The notes beneath the pieces are model-generated. The model had not been told where the DNA came from, ran no database searches, and saw only the letters and a program-made list of their open reading frames with translations. A DNA stretch of 64,000 nt from Jeotgalicoccus psychrophilus DSM 19085 (GTDB lineage Bacteria; Bacillota; Bacilli; Staphylococcales; Salinicoccaceae): positions 52,038-116,037 of the forward strand of contig NZ_AUEF01000008.1 in the NCBI RefSeq assembly GCF_000425845.1. Direction: 5' to 3'. The stretch's first letter is position 1. The number at the start of each line of letters is the position of its first letter. Made by a program: the position numbers and the translations under genes. Below, one piece after another: positions 9,206 through 18,758 of the stretch.

Positions 9206-10407
9206 ATTTCTCCTTTTGTAACTTCCTTCTTAGTAAAGAAGAACAGTATAAATGCTATAAATAAAAATGCGCCGCTGATATAGAATGAGTTCTCTACACC
9301 CAGTGTATCATTTGCGATACCGCCGAGCAGGTTACCGACCAGCTGGCCGACGATCATTGCGTTCGCAAATAGTGTCGAAGCGTATCCCGGGAACTGCGGC
9401 AGCAGGTCCTGGAAATAACTGATTCCGAGGCCGAGCAGTATTGCCAGGAATAGTGCCAATGGCAGCTGGCCAATCAGCATCATCGTGTAGCTTTCAAATA
9501 TTCCAATCGATAAAAAGTACATGCTGCCGATAAATCCGGCAATAATTAAGAGTGTCTTCGATGAAACGCGTGATGCGACATAGCCCATAAAAATCATGAG
9601 CGGCACTTCGAGTCCTGCACACAGACTGGCGAGTATTCCGACAGCACTGTCCGCTTCTCCGAGATAGCCTGTGACAAACAATGGCATATTCAATAGATAC
9701 ATCCATTGTCCCACGTGAAGAAAGACAAAAGCAACAAATGGCAGTAATAACGTCATATTGGTTAACAGATTCGGACTTTTAGGTTCTTCGTAGTTCGTAA
9801 TTTCTACCGTATTTTCAACTGCCGGTGCACTTGAATTTTTAATTAGAAAACTCGACATAAAGACGACAGCGAACATAATTACGGTACCAAAAAATAAACC
9901 GGTAAAATCGTAGCGTGCAAGCAGAATTGAGCCGACAAGAGGACCGAACAGAAAGCCGAAGCTGAACATCGAACGCAGTATCATGTTTGCCATAACTGCG
10001 ATACCGGAACGATACTGGTTAATCGATTCGCGGGCAGATGCGTAGAGCTGCGGCATAGCCGGAGCACCAAGTGAAAAGAATATAATGTAAGAAATGATAA
10101 GTATCCATGTGTTTGGAATGATTAAAAAACTTAAAAATGCCATAATCTGCATAAATAATGCAGCGATAATTAAATATTTCCGGTCGAACTTTAGCCTGTC
10201 ACTGTAGCGTCCCATAATCGTATTGACAAAGAAACTGCCGACAGCGGCCGAAGCCATGAATATTCCGTAGCCTGTAGAGGATAACCCGTGGGTTTCAGTC
10301 ATAAAAATAACGAGGAACGGCGCTGTAATTGCTACCGCCATTCCAAGCATAGTCATATTCGTTAAAAATAATTTGTAGTTTTGTATTTGGAACAGGTCTT
10401 TTATCAT
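9202..10407 (-). CDS. MFS transporter, sugar-efflux (SET) type
   Basis: This 401-residue protein has about 12 membrane helices in two halves, split by a cytoplasmic loop near residues 190-215. The GRYSDR motif after helix 2 is the MFS motif A. The overall pattern fits the SET family of sugar efflux transporters. It starts 15 bp after the LysR-type gene and overlaps the DUF456 gene by 4 bp, so the three form one minus-strand operon. The substrate is not known. Other small-molecule efflux is possible. Confidence 0.8.
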   Translation of the reverse strand: MIKDLFQIQNYKLFLTNMTMLGMAVAITAPFLVIFMTETHGLSSTGYGIFMASAAVGSFFVNTIMGRYSDRLKFDRKYLIIAALFMQIMAFLSFLIIPNTWILIISYIIFFSLGAPAMPQLYASARESINQYRSGIAVMANMILRSMFSFGFLFGPLVGSILLARYDFTGLFFGTVIMFAVVFMSSFLIKNSSAPAVENTVEITNYEEPKSPNLLTNMTLLLPFVAFVFLHVGQWMYLLNMPLFVTGYLGEADSAVGILASLCAGLEVPLMIFMGYVASRVSSKTLLIIAGFIGSMYFLSIGIFESYTMMLIGQLPLALFLAILLGLGISYFQDLLPQFPGYASTLFANAMIVGQLVGNLLGGIANDTLGVENSFYISGAFLFIAFILFFFTKKEVTKGEI

Positions 10408-10422
10408 CTTCGTCCCCCGATT

Positions 10423-11283
10423 TTAGTTTCCGCCGGAAACTGAATCTTTTTTAATTAAATCAATAAAAGATTCCACCTGCGGCAGCATGAGTACGCTCTT
10501 GTCATATGAAATATACGTATCACGTGTCAGCGGCTTGTCGCCTACTAAAACTTCTTCAATATGATAGTTATCGAGGTCGAGGCCCTCGAGCACCAGTTCA
10601 GGCAGTACCGTAATACCGACTTTTTTGCGCAGCAGCTCGCGGCACGTCGTAATCTGATCGACGAAAATCTGTGGTTCATACTTAATATTGAAGCGGCCTT
10701 CAAAGTAATTTTTAATATGCGTAATATAATCGGGATCAGCCTGGAATTCTATAACGGCGAGATCTTCGAGTTCGACATCTTTCGGAGTGACGAGGTAGTG
10801 TTTATCGCTGTAGAGAAGTTCATTCTCCTTATTTAATACACGGGAACCGCGTATGATTGATAGGTGATAATCTCCCTGGTTCGCAATAATTTCTTTCGTC
10901 GAACCTACGTCAATTTTAACGTTTACATTCGGGAAATCACTTAAATATTTAGCGAGAATATCCGGCAGAATCGTATAGCCGATTAACGACGATACCCCGA
11001 TTGAAATCTTACCTTCAACCGCACCTTCATTTGCCGCAATATAATCTTTTACAAGCCTTTCCTCATCAACAACCTTCTTAGCATGTGCAATGATTCTCTC
11101 TCCGACGCCTGTCGTATAGAGCGCCTTTTTCGTTCTGATAAAAATCTGCACGCCCCACTCGTCTTCAATTGACTTCAGACGCTGACTGACTGCCGGCTGT
11201 GATATGTACAGCTTTTCAGCAGCTTTACGCAATGTTTTAGCTTCGCTTAATGTTGCAAGTAAACGATAGTCATCTACTTTCAC
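10423..11283 (-). CDS. LysR-family transcriptional regulator
   Basis: This 286-residue protein has an N-terminal winged helix (residues about 3-62, with AAEKLYISQPAVSQ as the recognition region) and a periplasmic-binding-protein-like effector domain from about residue 90. It starts at GTG, supported by GGAGG seven bases upstream. It is the first gene of an operon with the SET-type transporter, so it probably controls that exporter in response to its substrate. The effector is unknown. Confidence 0.92.
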   Translation of the reverse strand: MKVDDYRLLATLSEAKTLRKAAEKLYISQPAVSQRLKSIEDEWGVQIFIRTKKALYTTGVGERIIAHAKKVVDEERLVKDYIAANEGAVEGKISIGVSSLIGYTILPDILAKYLSDFPNVNVKIDVGSTKEIIANQGDYHLSIIRGSRVLNKENELLYSDKHYLVTPKDVELEDLAVIEFQADPDYITHIKNYFEGRFNIKYEPQIFVDQITTCRELLRKKVGITVLPELVLEGLDLDNYHIEEVLVGDKPLTRDTYISYDKSVLMLPQVESFIDLIKKDSVSGGN

Positions 11284-11327
11284 GACATAACCTCCAATGA
11301 ATAAGCCGTCTTATGTTATCCGAACGG

Positions 11328-11864
11328 CTACATTAATTTTTTAAGTTCTTTTAAACACGATGCAGCGAGTGTTTTAAACTGTCCGAAATCCCTGTCGATT
11401 TCGGACATTAACTCAGCCGCGGTATTATAAGCAAATTCTTTTTCTTTCGAACTGATAATTCCTTTTTTGAAGGCGCGTTTTATGTCCTCCTCATCTACGA
11501 GCTCATAACGGCCGTCCGGTAATACCAAAACGTCGAGATACAAATCCTGCCGGCGGGCTTTACCAAGCTCTAAAGTATGAGAATAGTTAATATCAAAATA
11601 ATATTGAATTTCCTGCCATCTTTCATCGTACATGACAGTAATGCTGTAATTACGTTTTTCTGGCAGGAGCTGCATCCATTTAAAATTGTTAGCCACGACT
11701 AACGTATCTTCCCCGACCACGGGAACGCTTAACGGTTCACGGACTTTATGCATATGAATCATACCGGCCAAAATTTTCTCGCCCTGGAAGGTAATGATTG
11801 TTTCATCATATTTTGAGCGCACCAGCCGCCGCCATTTTTTCTTATCCAGATACTTAGTTTTCAT
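11328..11864 (-). CDS. DUF402 domain protein (predicted nucleotide phosphatase or RNA-binding)
   Basis: The first ATG (11873) abuts AGGAG too closely; the ATG at 11864 has about 9 nt spacing and gives 178 residues. The core (about residues 45-150) fits DUF402, with acidic residues in a beta-barrel (VMYDERW, DLYLDVLVLPDG, ELVDEEDI). Related Gram-positive proteins are nucleoside tri/diphosphatases using metal-binding acidic residues. The role here is inferred from family only. It lies between a terminator and the LysR gene 44 bp downstream. Confidence 0.8.
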   Translation of the reverse strand: MKTKYLDKKKWRRLVRSKYDETIITFQGEKILAGMIHMHKVREPLSVPVVGEDTLVVANNFKWMQLLPEKRNYSITVMYDERWQEIQYYFDINYSHTLELGKARRQDLYLDVLVLPDGRYELVDEEDIKRAFKKGIISSKEKEFAYNTAAELMSEIDRDFGQFKTLAASCLKELKKLM

Positions 11865-11911
11865 GGCATTCATCTCCTAAAGATAATTATACAAAAAAAA
11901 GAAAACAAAAG

Positions 11912-11946
11912 TATAGAGATAGGCATTAATTTTACCTATCTCTATA
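11912..11946 (-). terminator. Terminator of the YtrA-type ABC operon
   Basis: TATAGAGATAGG and CCTATCTCTATA are perfect complements around an 11-nt loop. The minus strand runs on into a T-rich tract. Confidence 0.85.
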
Positions 11947-11961
11947 ACTTTTACTTATATT

Positions 11962-13944
11962 TTATTGTATTGCCAGAATACTGAAGTCTGTTTCAGCAGA
12001 TGTCCCTATCATTGGTGTATTACTTCCAGGGTAGCCATACATCAATAATGTGTTGCCTTCCGGTGCAAGGCCGTCATTGTTGATGCTGTCTATAATATTT
12101 TTTCTGCCATCTCCAGATTCATATATTTCCTGCATATCATACTTGCCGATTAAATCGAATATCCCGAGTACTTTATAATCCGTGAAAAACTGGTTCATTT
12201 CTTCATCGCTAACTTCTACTTGATACATGGTACTTGTTTCATCCATTTCCAGCAGTTCAGTAAGCGAGAAGTAATCAGCTTTTTCTGCGTCTAAAATAGC
12301 TTTGTTGTAAATTGAACTTTCACCGTAAATGTAGTTCCCAGTAAATGAATCATCATTATAGAAGTAAGCTTGGATATTAACACGGCCCGTTTCATTGACG
12401 ATATCCGGTCTATATGTTTTTAACGTACCAAGTTCTTCTTTATACTTTTCGACAAGCTCATGCCCCTGTCTGACGTCGTACATCCCAAGTGTCAGACTGT
12501 AATCCCCGTCTTTTTTCAGGTTTGCCAGCATATCCGAGTGAATATCATATTCAGAAGAATCTGTACTCCCAGCAACTTTAATTGCTTCTGAATCTGCTTG
12601 AATGGTATCAAATTCTCTTGTTTTAAAACTGCCGTCTTTCATTTTATAAGTGATTTCAAGACGTCCATTCTCTCCGATGTAATACAGACCTGGCGTTTCT
12701 TTTTCATCAAGTGTAATTTCGTGCGCTTTGATTGCCGCTTGAATTGCATTCTGATTATTATTAAACAGGTAGCCGTCTTCAAAGTGTTTCGCAATCAATT
12801 CCGGATTATGGTCTGTAAAGTTTGTTGAAAGATAAACGCTGTCCACTTCATCCGCTGCCGGTACAAAGTTTACATATCTGTTCCAGCCGAACAGGAAGAT
12901 TCCCCAGAACAAAATAATAATAATAAGCGTTGTTAATACTGACTTCCAGCTGAGCTCTATTCTCGCATTGCGCTGGAAAAGCATTTCGATAATGATGTAA
13001 CTGATGACCGCCCCGATTACAAAACCGATTACAGTTACAGCAGCTGAAGCCTGAAGGAACATTGATATTCCGGCACCAATCGCCAGCATTCCTGTAATTG
13101 TAGTGACAGCTGCAAGTAATACTCTAAGCCACTTGAAATTAAAGCTCAGCGTGACGTTTTCATTGCGTCGTGAGTTATATAGTACGAAGCTTAAGATAAT
13201 CAGTACAATCGCTGTAATTCCCCAGACTGTACTCTTTAAAATACTTATGCCCTCATATAATTGCATTACTGCAACATAAGGGAATGTGGCATTCAATACA
13301 GGTTCCGAGTTAACGAAAAACTCTGAAGGAATCCCATCAAACAATATTGTCGCTGTAAGATAAGTCAGTCCCCATAGTGCAAGCGGCAGAAACAGTATCA
13401 ATGCAATAATCTGCATGTGCAGGAAGAGACCATTCACTAAAAATCCTGCAGATATTGCTAGTGCAAAGATGACACAGTGGACAAACACTGCATATAAAAA
13501 CCACTTTCCAATATCGATTAATCCAATTTCAGGGATAAAAATCATACGTTCTGCAAACAGTATTACTCCGGTAATAATAAGCGGTACAACAATTGCAGCG
13601 ACACCTGCAGCTAATGCATGAATCAGTATTACCGGGCGTTTAACCGGGAGACCATGCATAAAGTCCGAGGATCCTTCATCGTTTAAGTAATTCAGTAAAA
13701 ACATCGCTAAAAACACTGTGAAAATCATGCCGATAATCAGCTGCCCCGAAGACAGCTGGAACAGGATATTTTCAGGAATCTGACGTATTGCTTCCGGATG
13801 CGCCATTGGATCATAAGTCGCAATCCATATTGCTACCGGCAGTGCGATAATGTTCAATGCCATAAAGACAATTGTGAGCCAGAATATTGTACCGCTGAAA
13901 TGGGACAGTAATGTTTTATTCAACAATGATGTTTGAGATTTCAT
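11962..13944 (-). CDS. ABC transporter permease with long C-terminal extracytoplasmic domain (YtrC/YtrD-like)
   Basis: The frame opens at 13965, but GGGGG before the internal ATG at 13944 fits better and gives 660 residues. The first about 350 residues carry roughly 10 hydrophobic segments. The remaining about 300 are polar and acidic, without helices, and probably lie outside the membrane. It overlaps the ATPase gene by 29 bp. With that ATPase and the YtrA-type regulator it matches operons induced by cell-wall-active compounds in Bacillus. A stress or drug response role is inference. Confidence 0.85.
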   Translation of the reverse strand: MKSQTSLLNKTLLSHFSGTIFWLTIVFMALNIIALPVAIWIATYDPMAHPEAIRQIPENILFQLSSGQLIIGMIFTVFLAMFLLNYLNDEGSSDFMHGLPVKRPVILIHALAAGVAAIVVPLIITGVILFAERMIFIPEIGLIDIGKWFLYAVFVHCVIFALAISAGFLVNGLFLHMQIIALILFLPLALWGLTYLTATILFDGIPSEFFVNSEPVLNATFPYVAVMQLYEGISILKSTVWGITAIVLIILSFVLYNSRRNENVTLSFNFKWLRVLLAAVTTITGMLAIGAGISMFLQASAAVTVIGFVIGAVISYIIIEMLFQRNARIELSWKSVLTTLIIIILFWGIFLFGWNRYVNFVPAADEVDSVYLSTNFTDHNPELIAKHFEDGYLFNNNQNAIQAAIKAHEITLDEKETPGLYYIGENGRLEITYKMKDGSFKTREFDTIQADSEAIKVAGSTDSSEYDIHSDMLANLKKDGDYSLTLGMYDVRQGHELVEKYKEELGTLKTYRPDIVNETGRVNIQAYFYNDDSFTGNYIYGESSIYNKAILDAEKADYFSLTELLEMDETSTMYQVEVSDEEMNQFFTDYKVLGIFDLIGKYDMQEIYESGDGRKNIIDSINNDGLAPEGNTLLMYGYPGSNTPMIGTSAETDFSILAIQ

Positions 13945-14821
13945 AACCGAGTTCCCCCATTTCATAAGTAAATATTTCTTCCAGCGTCAGCGGCAGTATG
14001 TCGTACATCAGCGGGTTATATTTCGTCACTTTTTCTTCCAGGTTCGAAATATCGCCTTTGACGATACATGTAATAATTCTTCCTTTAACTGTCTGGTGAA
14101 CAACATTTAAATCAGTAAAGAACTTATCATCAGGCAGTTCTTTAAAGGCAATCTGAAGTTTGCAGTGTGTCCCCCTGATATCAGTCAATTCTTTATGAAA
14201 CAGTATTTTTCCGTCATGCATAATCGACACCGAATCGCATAAGTCTTCCATTTCTCTTAAGTTATGACTGGAAGCTACGACTGTCATGCCGTGGTTTGCG
14301 ATGTCCTGCATGAGAATGTTTTTAACCTGTTTGCGCATAATCGGATCGAGGCCGTCAAACGGTTCATCCAGGAGCATGACTTTCGGTCTGGCTGAGAACG
14401 CAAGTATAAATGCTGCCTGCCGCTTCATTCCTTTAGACAGCTGGTTCAGCTGCTTGTCCGGTGCAATACCAAAATGAGCTGACAGTTTCAAGAAACGCTC
14501 ATCCGACCAGTTCATATACATCGCTTTATAAAATGATGCCATTTTTTTTAATGTCGCACCTTTAAAAAAGAATGGAATGTCATGCATAAAAATTACATTG
14601 TTCTTAACATCCGGATTTTCATAAATACTGTTACCGTCGTAGCTTACCGTACCGCTGTCTGCTTTATAAATACCCGACAGCACTTTCATCAGCGTCGTTT
14701 TACCCGCTCCGTTCGACCCGAGCAGACCGTGTATCGTACCTTCTGTAATCGTTAAATCAATTTGCTGTACTGCAATATTTTTCCCAAAACTCTTATCCAC
14801 ACCATTCACTGCCAGCTTCAT
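13916..14821 (-). CDS. ABC transporter ATP-binding protein (YtrB-like)
   Basis: This 301-residue ATPase has Walker A GSNGAGKT near residues 35-42, the signature-like segment LSKGMKRQ, Walker B VMLLDEPFDGLDP and the switch histidine in SSHNLREME. The C-terminal third resembles the regulatory domain of YtrB/BcrA exporters. It shares ATGA with the upstream regulator's stop and overlaps the permease gene by 29 bp, indicating tight coupling of all three. Confidence 0.93.
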   Translation of the reverse strand: MKLAVNGVDKSFGKNIAVQQIDLTITEGTIHGLLGSNGAGKTTLMKVLSGIYKADSGTVSYDGNSIYENPDVKNNVIFMHDIPFFFKGATLKKMASFYKAMYMNWSDERFLKLSAHFGIAPDKQLNQLSKGMKRQAAFILAFSARPKVMLLDEPFDGLDPIMRKQVKNILMQDIANHGMTVVASSHNLREMEDLCDSVSIMHDGKILFHKELTDIRGTHCKLQIAFKELPDDKFFTDLNVVHQTVKGRIITCIVKGDISNLEEKVTKYNPLMYDILPLTLEEIFTYEMGELGYEISNIIVE

Positions 14822-15198
14822 TCGTGTCCCTCCTTCTCCTGTTCCGCTTTATCTATCATTGCTTTTAACGATATTCCCGGGACGTCCAGAAATACCAGCT
14901 CCTTAATCAGCCTTTCTACTTCATCAGTTAACGTTTTAATATGCTCTCTGTTCATCGTTTCCGTCATATCATTCACAAAGCTCCCTTTTCCGGGACGGGA
15001 AATGACATACCCTTCCCTTTCCAATTCTCTGTAAGCTTTTTGGATCGTGTTGGGATTAATCGTAAGTTCCTGTGCAAGACTTCTGACTGACGGCAGTTTT
15101 TCTTCCGGCAGCAGCACCCCCTGAATGATCAGACGTTTTACATTTTCAATGATCTGTTCATATATAGGAACGCGGCTTTTCACATCGATATCAAACAC
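14818..15198 (-). CDS. GntR-family repressor, YtrA subfamily
   Basis: This 126-residue protein has an N-terminal winged helix (about 8-75; SVRSLAQELTINPNTIQKAY recognition segment) and only a short helical tail of about 50 residues. That tail is the mark of the YtrA subfamily, which lacks a large effector domain. It is the first gene of the ABC operon. A perfect inverted repeat lies just upstream (15221-15252), so autorepression is likely. Confidence 0.92.
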   Translation of the reverse strand: MFDIDVKSRVPIYEQIIENVKRLIIQGVLLPEEKLPSVRSLAQELTINPNTIQKAYRELEREGYVISRPGKGSFVNDMTETMNREHIKTLTDEVERLIKELVFLDVPGISLKAMIDKAEQEKEGHE

Positions 15199-15220
15199 GT
15201 ATCCACCTCCTGTCGGTTTG

Positions 15221-15252
15221 CTGTACTAACTGTATTAATTAACATAGTACAG
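15221..15252. promoter_or_regulatory. Operator-like inverted repeat for the YtrA-type regulator
   Basis: CTGTACTA (15221-15228) and TAGTACAG (15245-15252) are perfect complements with a 16-bp A/T-rich centre. They lie 23 bp upstream of the gntR-type start codon, where a repressor would block its promoter. Similar spaced dyads are known for YtrA regulators. Confidence 0.7.
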
Positions 15253-15338
15253 ACAACACAGTTATCCGTCAAGATATTTATTTTTAAGTTTATAACTTAA
15301 ATTTATACAGATATATGAGAATACATACGATAAAAAGC

Positions 15339-15367
15339 TTGATTTATGAATTTACTTTGTATATTAT
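15339..15367 (+). promoter_or_regulatory. Promoter of the arginine operon
   Basis: TTGATT (15339-15344) and TATTAT (15362-15367) are 17 bp apart. The spacer contains TATGAATTTACTTTGTAT, a weak match (12 of 18) to an ARG box. Control by an ArgR/AhrC repressor is expected, but this site is not convincing alone. Confidence 0.5.
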
Positions 15368-15442
15368 AAACAACAACCATTAATTATATTTATACACTAT
15401 AACGAATATTAATAAGATAAATAGAATAAAAGGAGTGTTTTC

Positions 15443-16450
15443 ATGCATTTTCAAGGTAAAAGTTTTTTAACAATCAGCGATTTCAATAAGAAGGAAGTCG
15501 AGTATCTGATTGATTTCGCAATTCATTTAAAACAATTGAAGAAAAATAATATTCCCCATCAGTATTTAAAGGGGCAGAATATCGCATTGCTGTTTGAAAA
15601 ATCTTCTACCCGCACTCGTGCTGCTTTTACAGTCGCAGCGAATGACCTCGGGGCAGCACCTGAATTTCTCGGCTCAGGCGATATCCAGCTTGGTAAAAAA
15701 GAATCCGTCGCTGATACAGCTAAAATTTTAGGCAGCATGTTCGACGGCCTTGAATTTAGAGGCGCGAGCCAGGCAGTTGTTGAAGAACTTGCTGAACACT
15801 CCGGCGTGCCTGTCTGGAACGGTCTGACTGATGACTGGCATCCAACACAAATGATCGGTGACTTTATGACGATTAAAGAAGAATTTGGTACCTTCGCCGG
15901 TATTAAACTCGTGTATGCCGGTGACGGCCGCAACAATGTAGCTAATTCACTCCTTGTTACAGCGGCCCTGCTTGGCGCTGATGTCACAATCGCAGCACCT
16001 GAATCTCTGTTCCCTGAACAGTCATACGTAGATATCGCCAAAGGATATGCGAAAGCCTCAGGTTCAACAGTAGAAATCACAACAGACATTAAAGCTGCAG
16101 TGATTAATGCCAATGTCATTTATACAGATGTCTGGGTGTCGATGGGTGAAGAGGAACATTTCGAAGAACGTGTTAAAACACTGCTGCCTTATCAGATTAA
16201 TAAACCACTCCTTTCCAATGTGAACGAGAACTTTATCTTCATGCACTGCCTGCCGGCCTTCCACGATACACATACGGAGTATGGAAAAAATGTTGCAGAA
16301 GAGTTTGGCATTGAAGAGATGGAAGTAACGTCCGACGTGTTTAACGCAAATTACGCGAAACAGTTTGAGCAGGGTGAAAATCGTATGCATTCTATTAAAG
16401 CAATTATGGCAGCAACAAACGGCAACTTATTTATACCGGATTTAAAATGA
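15443..16450 (+). CDS. argF: Ornithine carbamoyltransferase
   Basis: This cytoplasmic enzyme makes citrulline from ornithine and carbamoyl phosphate. The 335-residue length is normal. The carbamoyl-phosphate motif STRTR is at 55-59, the DDWHPTQ segment near 131, and the ornithine motif HCLPAF near 272. AAGGAG precedes the ATG. A catabolic enzyme (ArcB) has the same fold, but here it heads argC, argJ, argB and argD, so an anabolic role is favoured. It is the first gene of the operon, 22 bp before argC. Confidence 0.95.
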   Translation: MHFQGKSFLTISDFNKKEVEYLIDFAIHLKQLKKNNIPHQYLKGQNIALLFEKSSTRTRAAFTVAANDLGAAPEFLGSGDIQLGKKESVADTAKILGSMFDGLEFRGASQAVVEELAEHSGVPVWNGLTDDWHPTQMIGDFMTIKEEFGTFAGIKLVYAGDGRNNVANSLLVTAALLGADVTIAAPESLFPEQSYVDIAKGYAKASGSTVEITTDIKAAVINANVIYTDVWVSMGEEEHFEERVKTLLPYQINKPLLSNVNENFIFMHCLPAFHDTHTEYGKNVAEEFGIEEMEVTSDVFNANYAKQFEQGENRMHSIKAIMAATNGNLFIPDLK

Positions 16451-16472
16451 TAATTAATCAGGAGGTCATAAT

Positions 16473-17513
16473 ATGATCAAAGTCAGTATTATCGGTGCAA
16501 CAGGTTACACAGGAAGCGAGCTATTACGTTATTTAATTCCGCATCAGGAAGTTGAACTGGCCCACTTAACATCACGCAGCCATGTTAATACAGAAGTTGA
16601 TGTCTACTACCCGTTCCTAAAAGGCAGCATTGATAAGCAGTTTACAGAACTCGAGCCAGAGAAGTTATTTAACGACAGCGACGTGGTGTTTATCTGTCTG
16701 CCTCACGGTCATTCTATGGAGCTCGCAGCAGCCGCTTCAGCATACGATGTTAAAGTCATCGATTTAGGTGCAGATTTCCGCCTGAAGAATATCGATGTCT
16801 ATGAACAGACTTACAAGGTTGAACAGGCTGCACCGAATTTACTGAAAGACTTTGTCTACGGCCTGCCTGAAAAATACAGAGCTGATATTAAAACTGCCAA
16901 GTACATAGCCAATCCGGGATGTTTCGTAACGAGCGCGCTCCTCGGTCTGCTTCCTGCAGTGAATAATGCACTCGTTGACGAACAGTCGATTATTATCGAC
17001 AGTAAAACAGGGGTCAGCGGAGCCGGGCGCAGTGCTTCAGTCGATAAACTGCTGGCAGAACTTATGAGCAACTTCAAAGCATACAATCCCCTCGGCCACC
17101 GTCATATTCCTGAAATCGAGCAGGAATTGAACAGCTCGTCAGAAAATGCAGTGCAAGTACAGTTTACGCCTCACTTAATTCCGACAGAGCGCGGTATCTT
17201 CTCAACGATTTACGCAACGGTAAAAGATGGTGTTACTGAAACTGATATTATTGAAAGCTATCAGCAAGCCTATCAGGACGAACCGTTTGTGCAGATCCTT
17301 AATGAGGGCGAATTGCCGCAGATGAAACACGTTGCAGGAACGAATAATTGTCAGATTGCAGTACAGCTCGATGAACGTACAAATCGACTCATCGTTTTAT
17401 CGATTATTGATAACTTAGGAAAAGGCGCAGCGGGACAGGCGGTACAAAATATGAACATCATGTTTGGATTACCTGAGAAATCAGGCCTCAATACCATTGC
17501 AATGATGCCTTAG
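16473..17513 (+). CDS. argC: N-acetyl-gamma-glutamyl-phosphate reductase
   Basis: This enzyme performs the NADPH-dependent third step of arginine synthesis, giving N-acetylglutamate semialdehyde. The N-terminal Rossmann motif GATGYTG lies at 8-14. The catalytic cysteine is C150 in NPGCF, with the histidine motif GHRHIPEIEQ near 207-216. At 346 residues it is full length. It lies between argF and argJ with short gaps (22 and 14 bp). Confidence 0.96.
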   Translation: MIKVSIIGATGYTGSELLRYLIPHQEVELAHLTSRSHVNTEVDVYYPFLKGSIDKQFTELEPEKLFNDSDVVFICLPHGHSMELAAAASAYDVKVIDLGADFRLKNIDVYEQTYKVEQAAPNLLKDFVYGLPEKYRADIKTAKYIANPGCFVTSALLGLLPAVNNALVDEQSIIIDSKTGVSGAGRSASVDKLLAELMSNFKAYNPLGHRHIPEIEQELNSSSENAVQVQFTPHLIPTERGIFSTIYATVKDGVTETDIIESYQQAYQDEPFVQILNEGELPQMKHVAGTNNCQIAVQLDERTNRLIVLSIIDNLGKGAAGQAVQNMNIMFGLPEKSGLNTIAMMP

Positions 17514-17527
17514 AGAGGGTTTTTGAT

Positions 17528-18748
17528 ATGCAGATTACAGAGAAAAAAGTATCAGTGCTTAAAGGGCTTTGTGCAGTTGAAGGTGTCGAAACCAACGGTA
17601 TACATACCGGTTTTAAAGCGCAGGACAAGGATCTTGCACTCATCTATTTTCCGGACGGGGCAACCGTCACAGGTGTATTTACGAGAAACAAAGTAAAGGC
17701 GCACAGCGTCCTTTACGATATGGAAATGCTCAAAAACTTCACAAATTTTAAAGCGATACTCGTAAACAGCGGCAATGCGAATGCATGTAACGGGCTGACG
17801 GGTGAACAAGATGTTCATACGATGACGGATTCACTTGCCGGGAAACTTAATATCGATGCTCACGAAGTACTCGTCAGCTCGACCGGTGTCATTGGTGAAC
17901 CGCTGAATTTACAGCCGTTTTACTCAGGCCTTGATACGCTCGTTTCAGGACTCAAAACTGACGATTCAACATCAGCTGCAGAAGCAATTATGACGACGGA
18001 CACCGTTCCTAAACAGCTGTCATTTGAAGCTGACATCGGCGGTGAGACAGTACATTTCGGCGCAATGATTAAAGGTGCCGGCATGATTCATCCAAATATG
18101 GGCACGATGCTCGGCTATATTGTTACCGATGCCGGCCTCTCTCAGGACGCTTTAAATACTGCGTTGAAATCGGCAACCGATGACAGCTTTAACGTTATGA
18201 CTGTCGACGGTGATACGAGTACAAACGATACTGTACTCCTCGCTTCGACTAACAAAGTGATGCTGGATGAAAGTCACCTCGATGAATTTACTGCAGTACT
18301 GACTGCGATGTGCCAGAAGTTATCACAGATGATTGCAAGGGACGCTGAAGGTGCGACAAAGTTTGTTACCGTTAATGTCGTGAATGCAGCCAGTAAACAT
18401 GATGCGGTCAGTGTGGCGAAAACAGTCGCAACTTCAAGCCTCGTAAAAACTGCAATTTACGGGCAGGATGCCAACTGGGGCCGTGTCATTATGGCAATCG
18501 GCAACAGCGATGCTGAAACACTCAGTCCAGATGCGATAACGATTAAGTTCGCCGCCGGCAATGATGACGTTTTAGTTTGTCATGAAGGACTTGCAGTTCC
18601 CTTTGATGAGGGACACGCTTACAATATTTTAAGTAATACGGATGTTGAGATCTTTATCGATTTAAATGCAGGAGAACATTCCTCACAGGTATGGACGTGC
18701 GATATGTCGGTCGATTACGTGAAAATCAATGCGGATTACAGAAGTTAG
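17528..18748 (+). CDS. argJ: Bifunctional ornithine acetyltransferase / N-acetylglutamate synthase
   Basis: This enzyme recycles the acetyl group from N-acetylornithine to glutamate and can start the pathway from acetyl-CoA. The 406-residue proenzyme self-cleaves before the nucleophile threonine in NMGTMLGY, within KGAGMIHPNMG near residue 180. The C-terminal half ends in the conserved YVKINADYRS. Its presence means the cyclic pathway, so no separate argE is needed. It ends 10 bp before the argB start. Confidence 0.96.
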   Translation: MQITEKKVSVLKGLCAVEGVETNGIHTGFKAQDKDLALIYFPDGATVTGVFTRNKVKAHSVLYDMEMLKNFTNFKAILVNSGNANACNGLTGEQDVHTMTDSLAGKLNIDAHEVLVSSTGVIGEPLNLQPFYSGLDTLVSGLKTDDSTSAAEAIMTTDTVPKQLSFEADIGGETVHFGAMIKGAGMIHPNMGTMLGYIVTDAGLSQDALNTALKSATDDSFNVMTVDGDTSTNDTVLLASTNKVMLDESHLDEFTAVLTAMCQKLSQMIARDAEGATKFVTVNVVNAASKHDAVSVAKTVATSSLVKTAIYGQDANWGRVIMAIGNSDAETLSPDAITIKFAAGNDDVLVCHEGLAVPFDEGHAYNILSNTDVEIFIDLNAGEHSSQVWTCDMSVDYVKINADYRS

Positions 18749-18758
18749 GATGATAATC

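Noticed and set aside
11284..11327. Terminator between the DUF402 and LysR genes
   Set aside because: GCCGT/ACGGC can pair, but the stem is only 5 bp and the T-run is weak.
15345..15362. ARG box in the arginine-operon promoter spacer
   Set aside because: Only about 12 of 18 positions match and no second box was clear, so it is noted with the promoter but not called as a site.
18729..18758. Longer argB start overlapping argJ
   Set aside because: The longer frame has no ribosome site. The ATG at 18759 has AGGA at good spacing.
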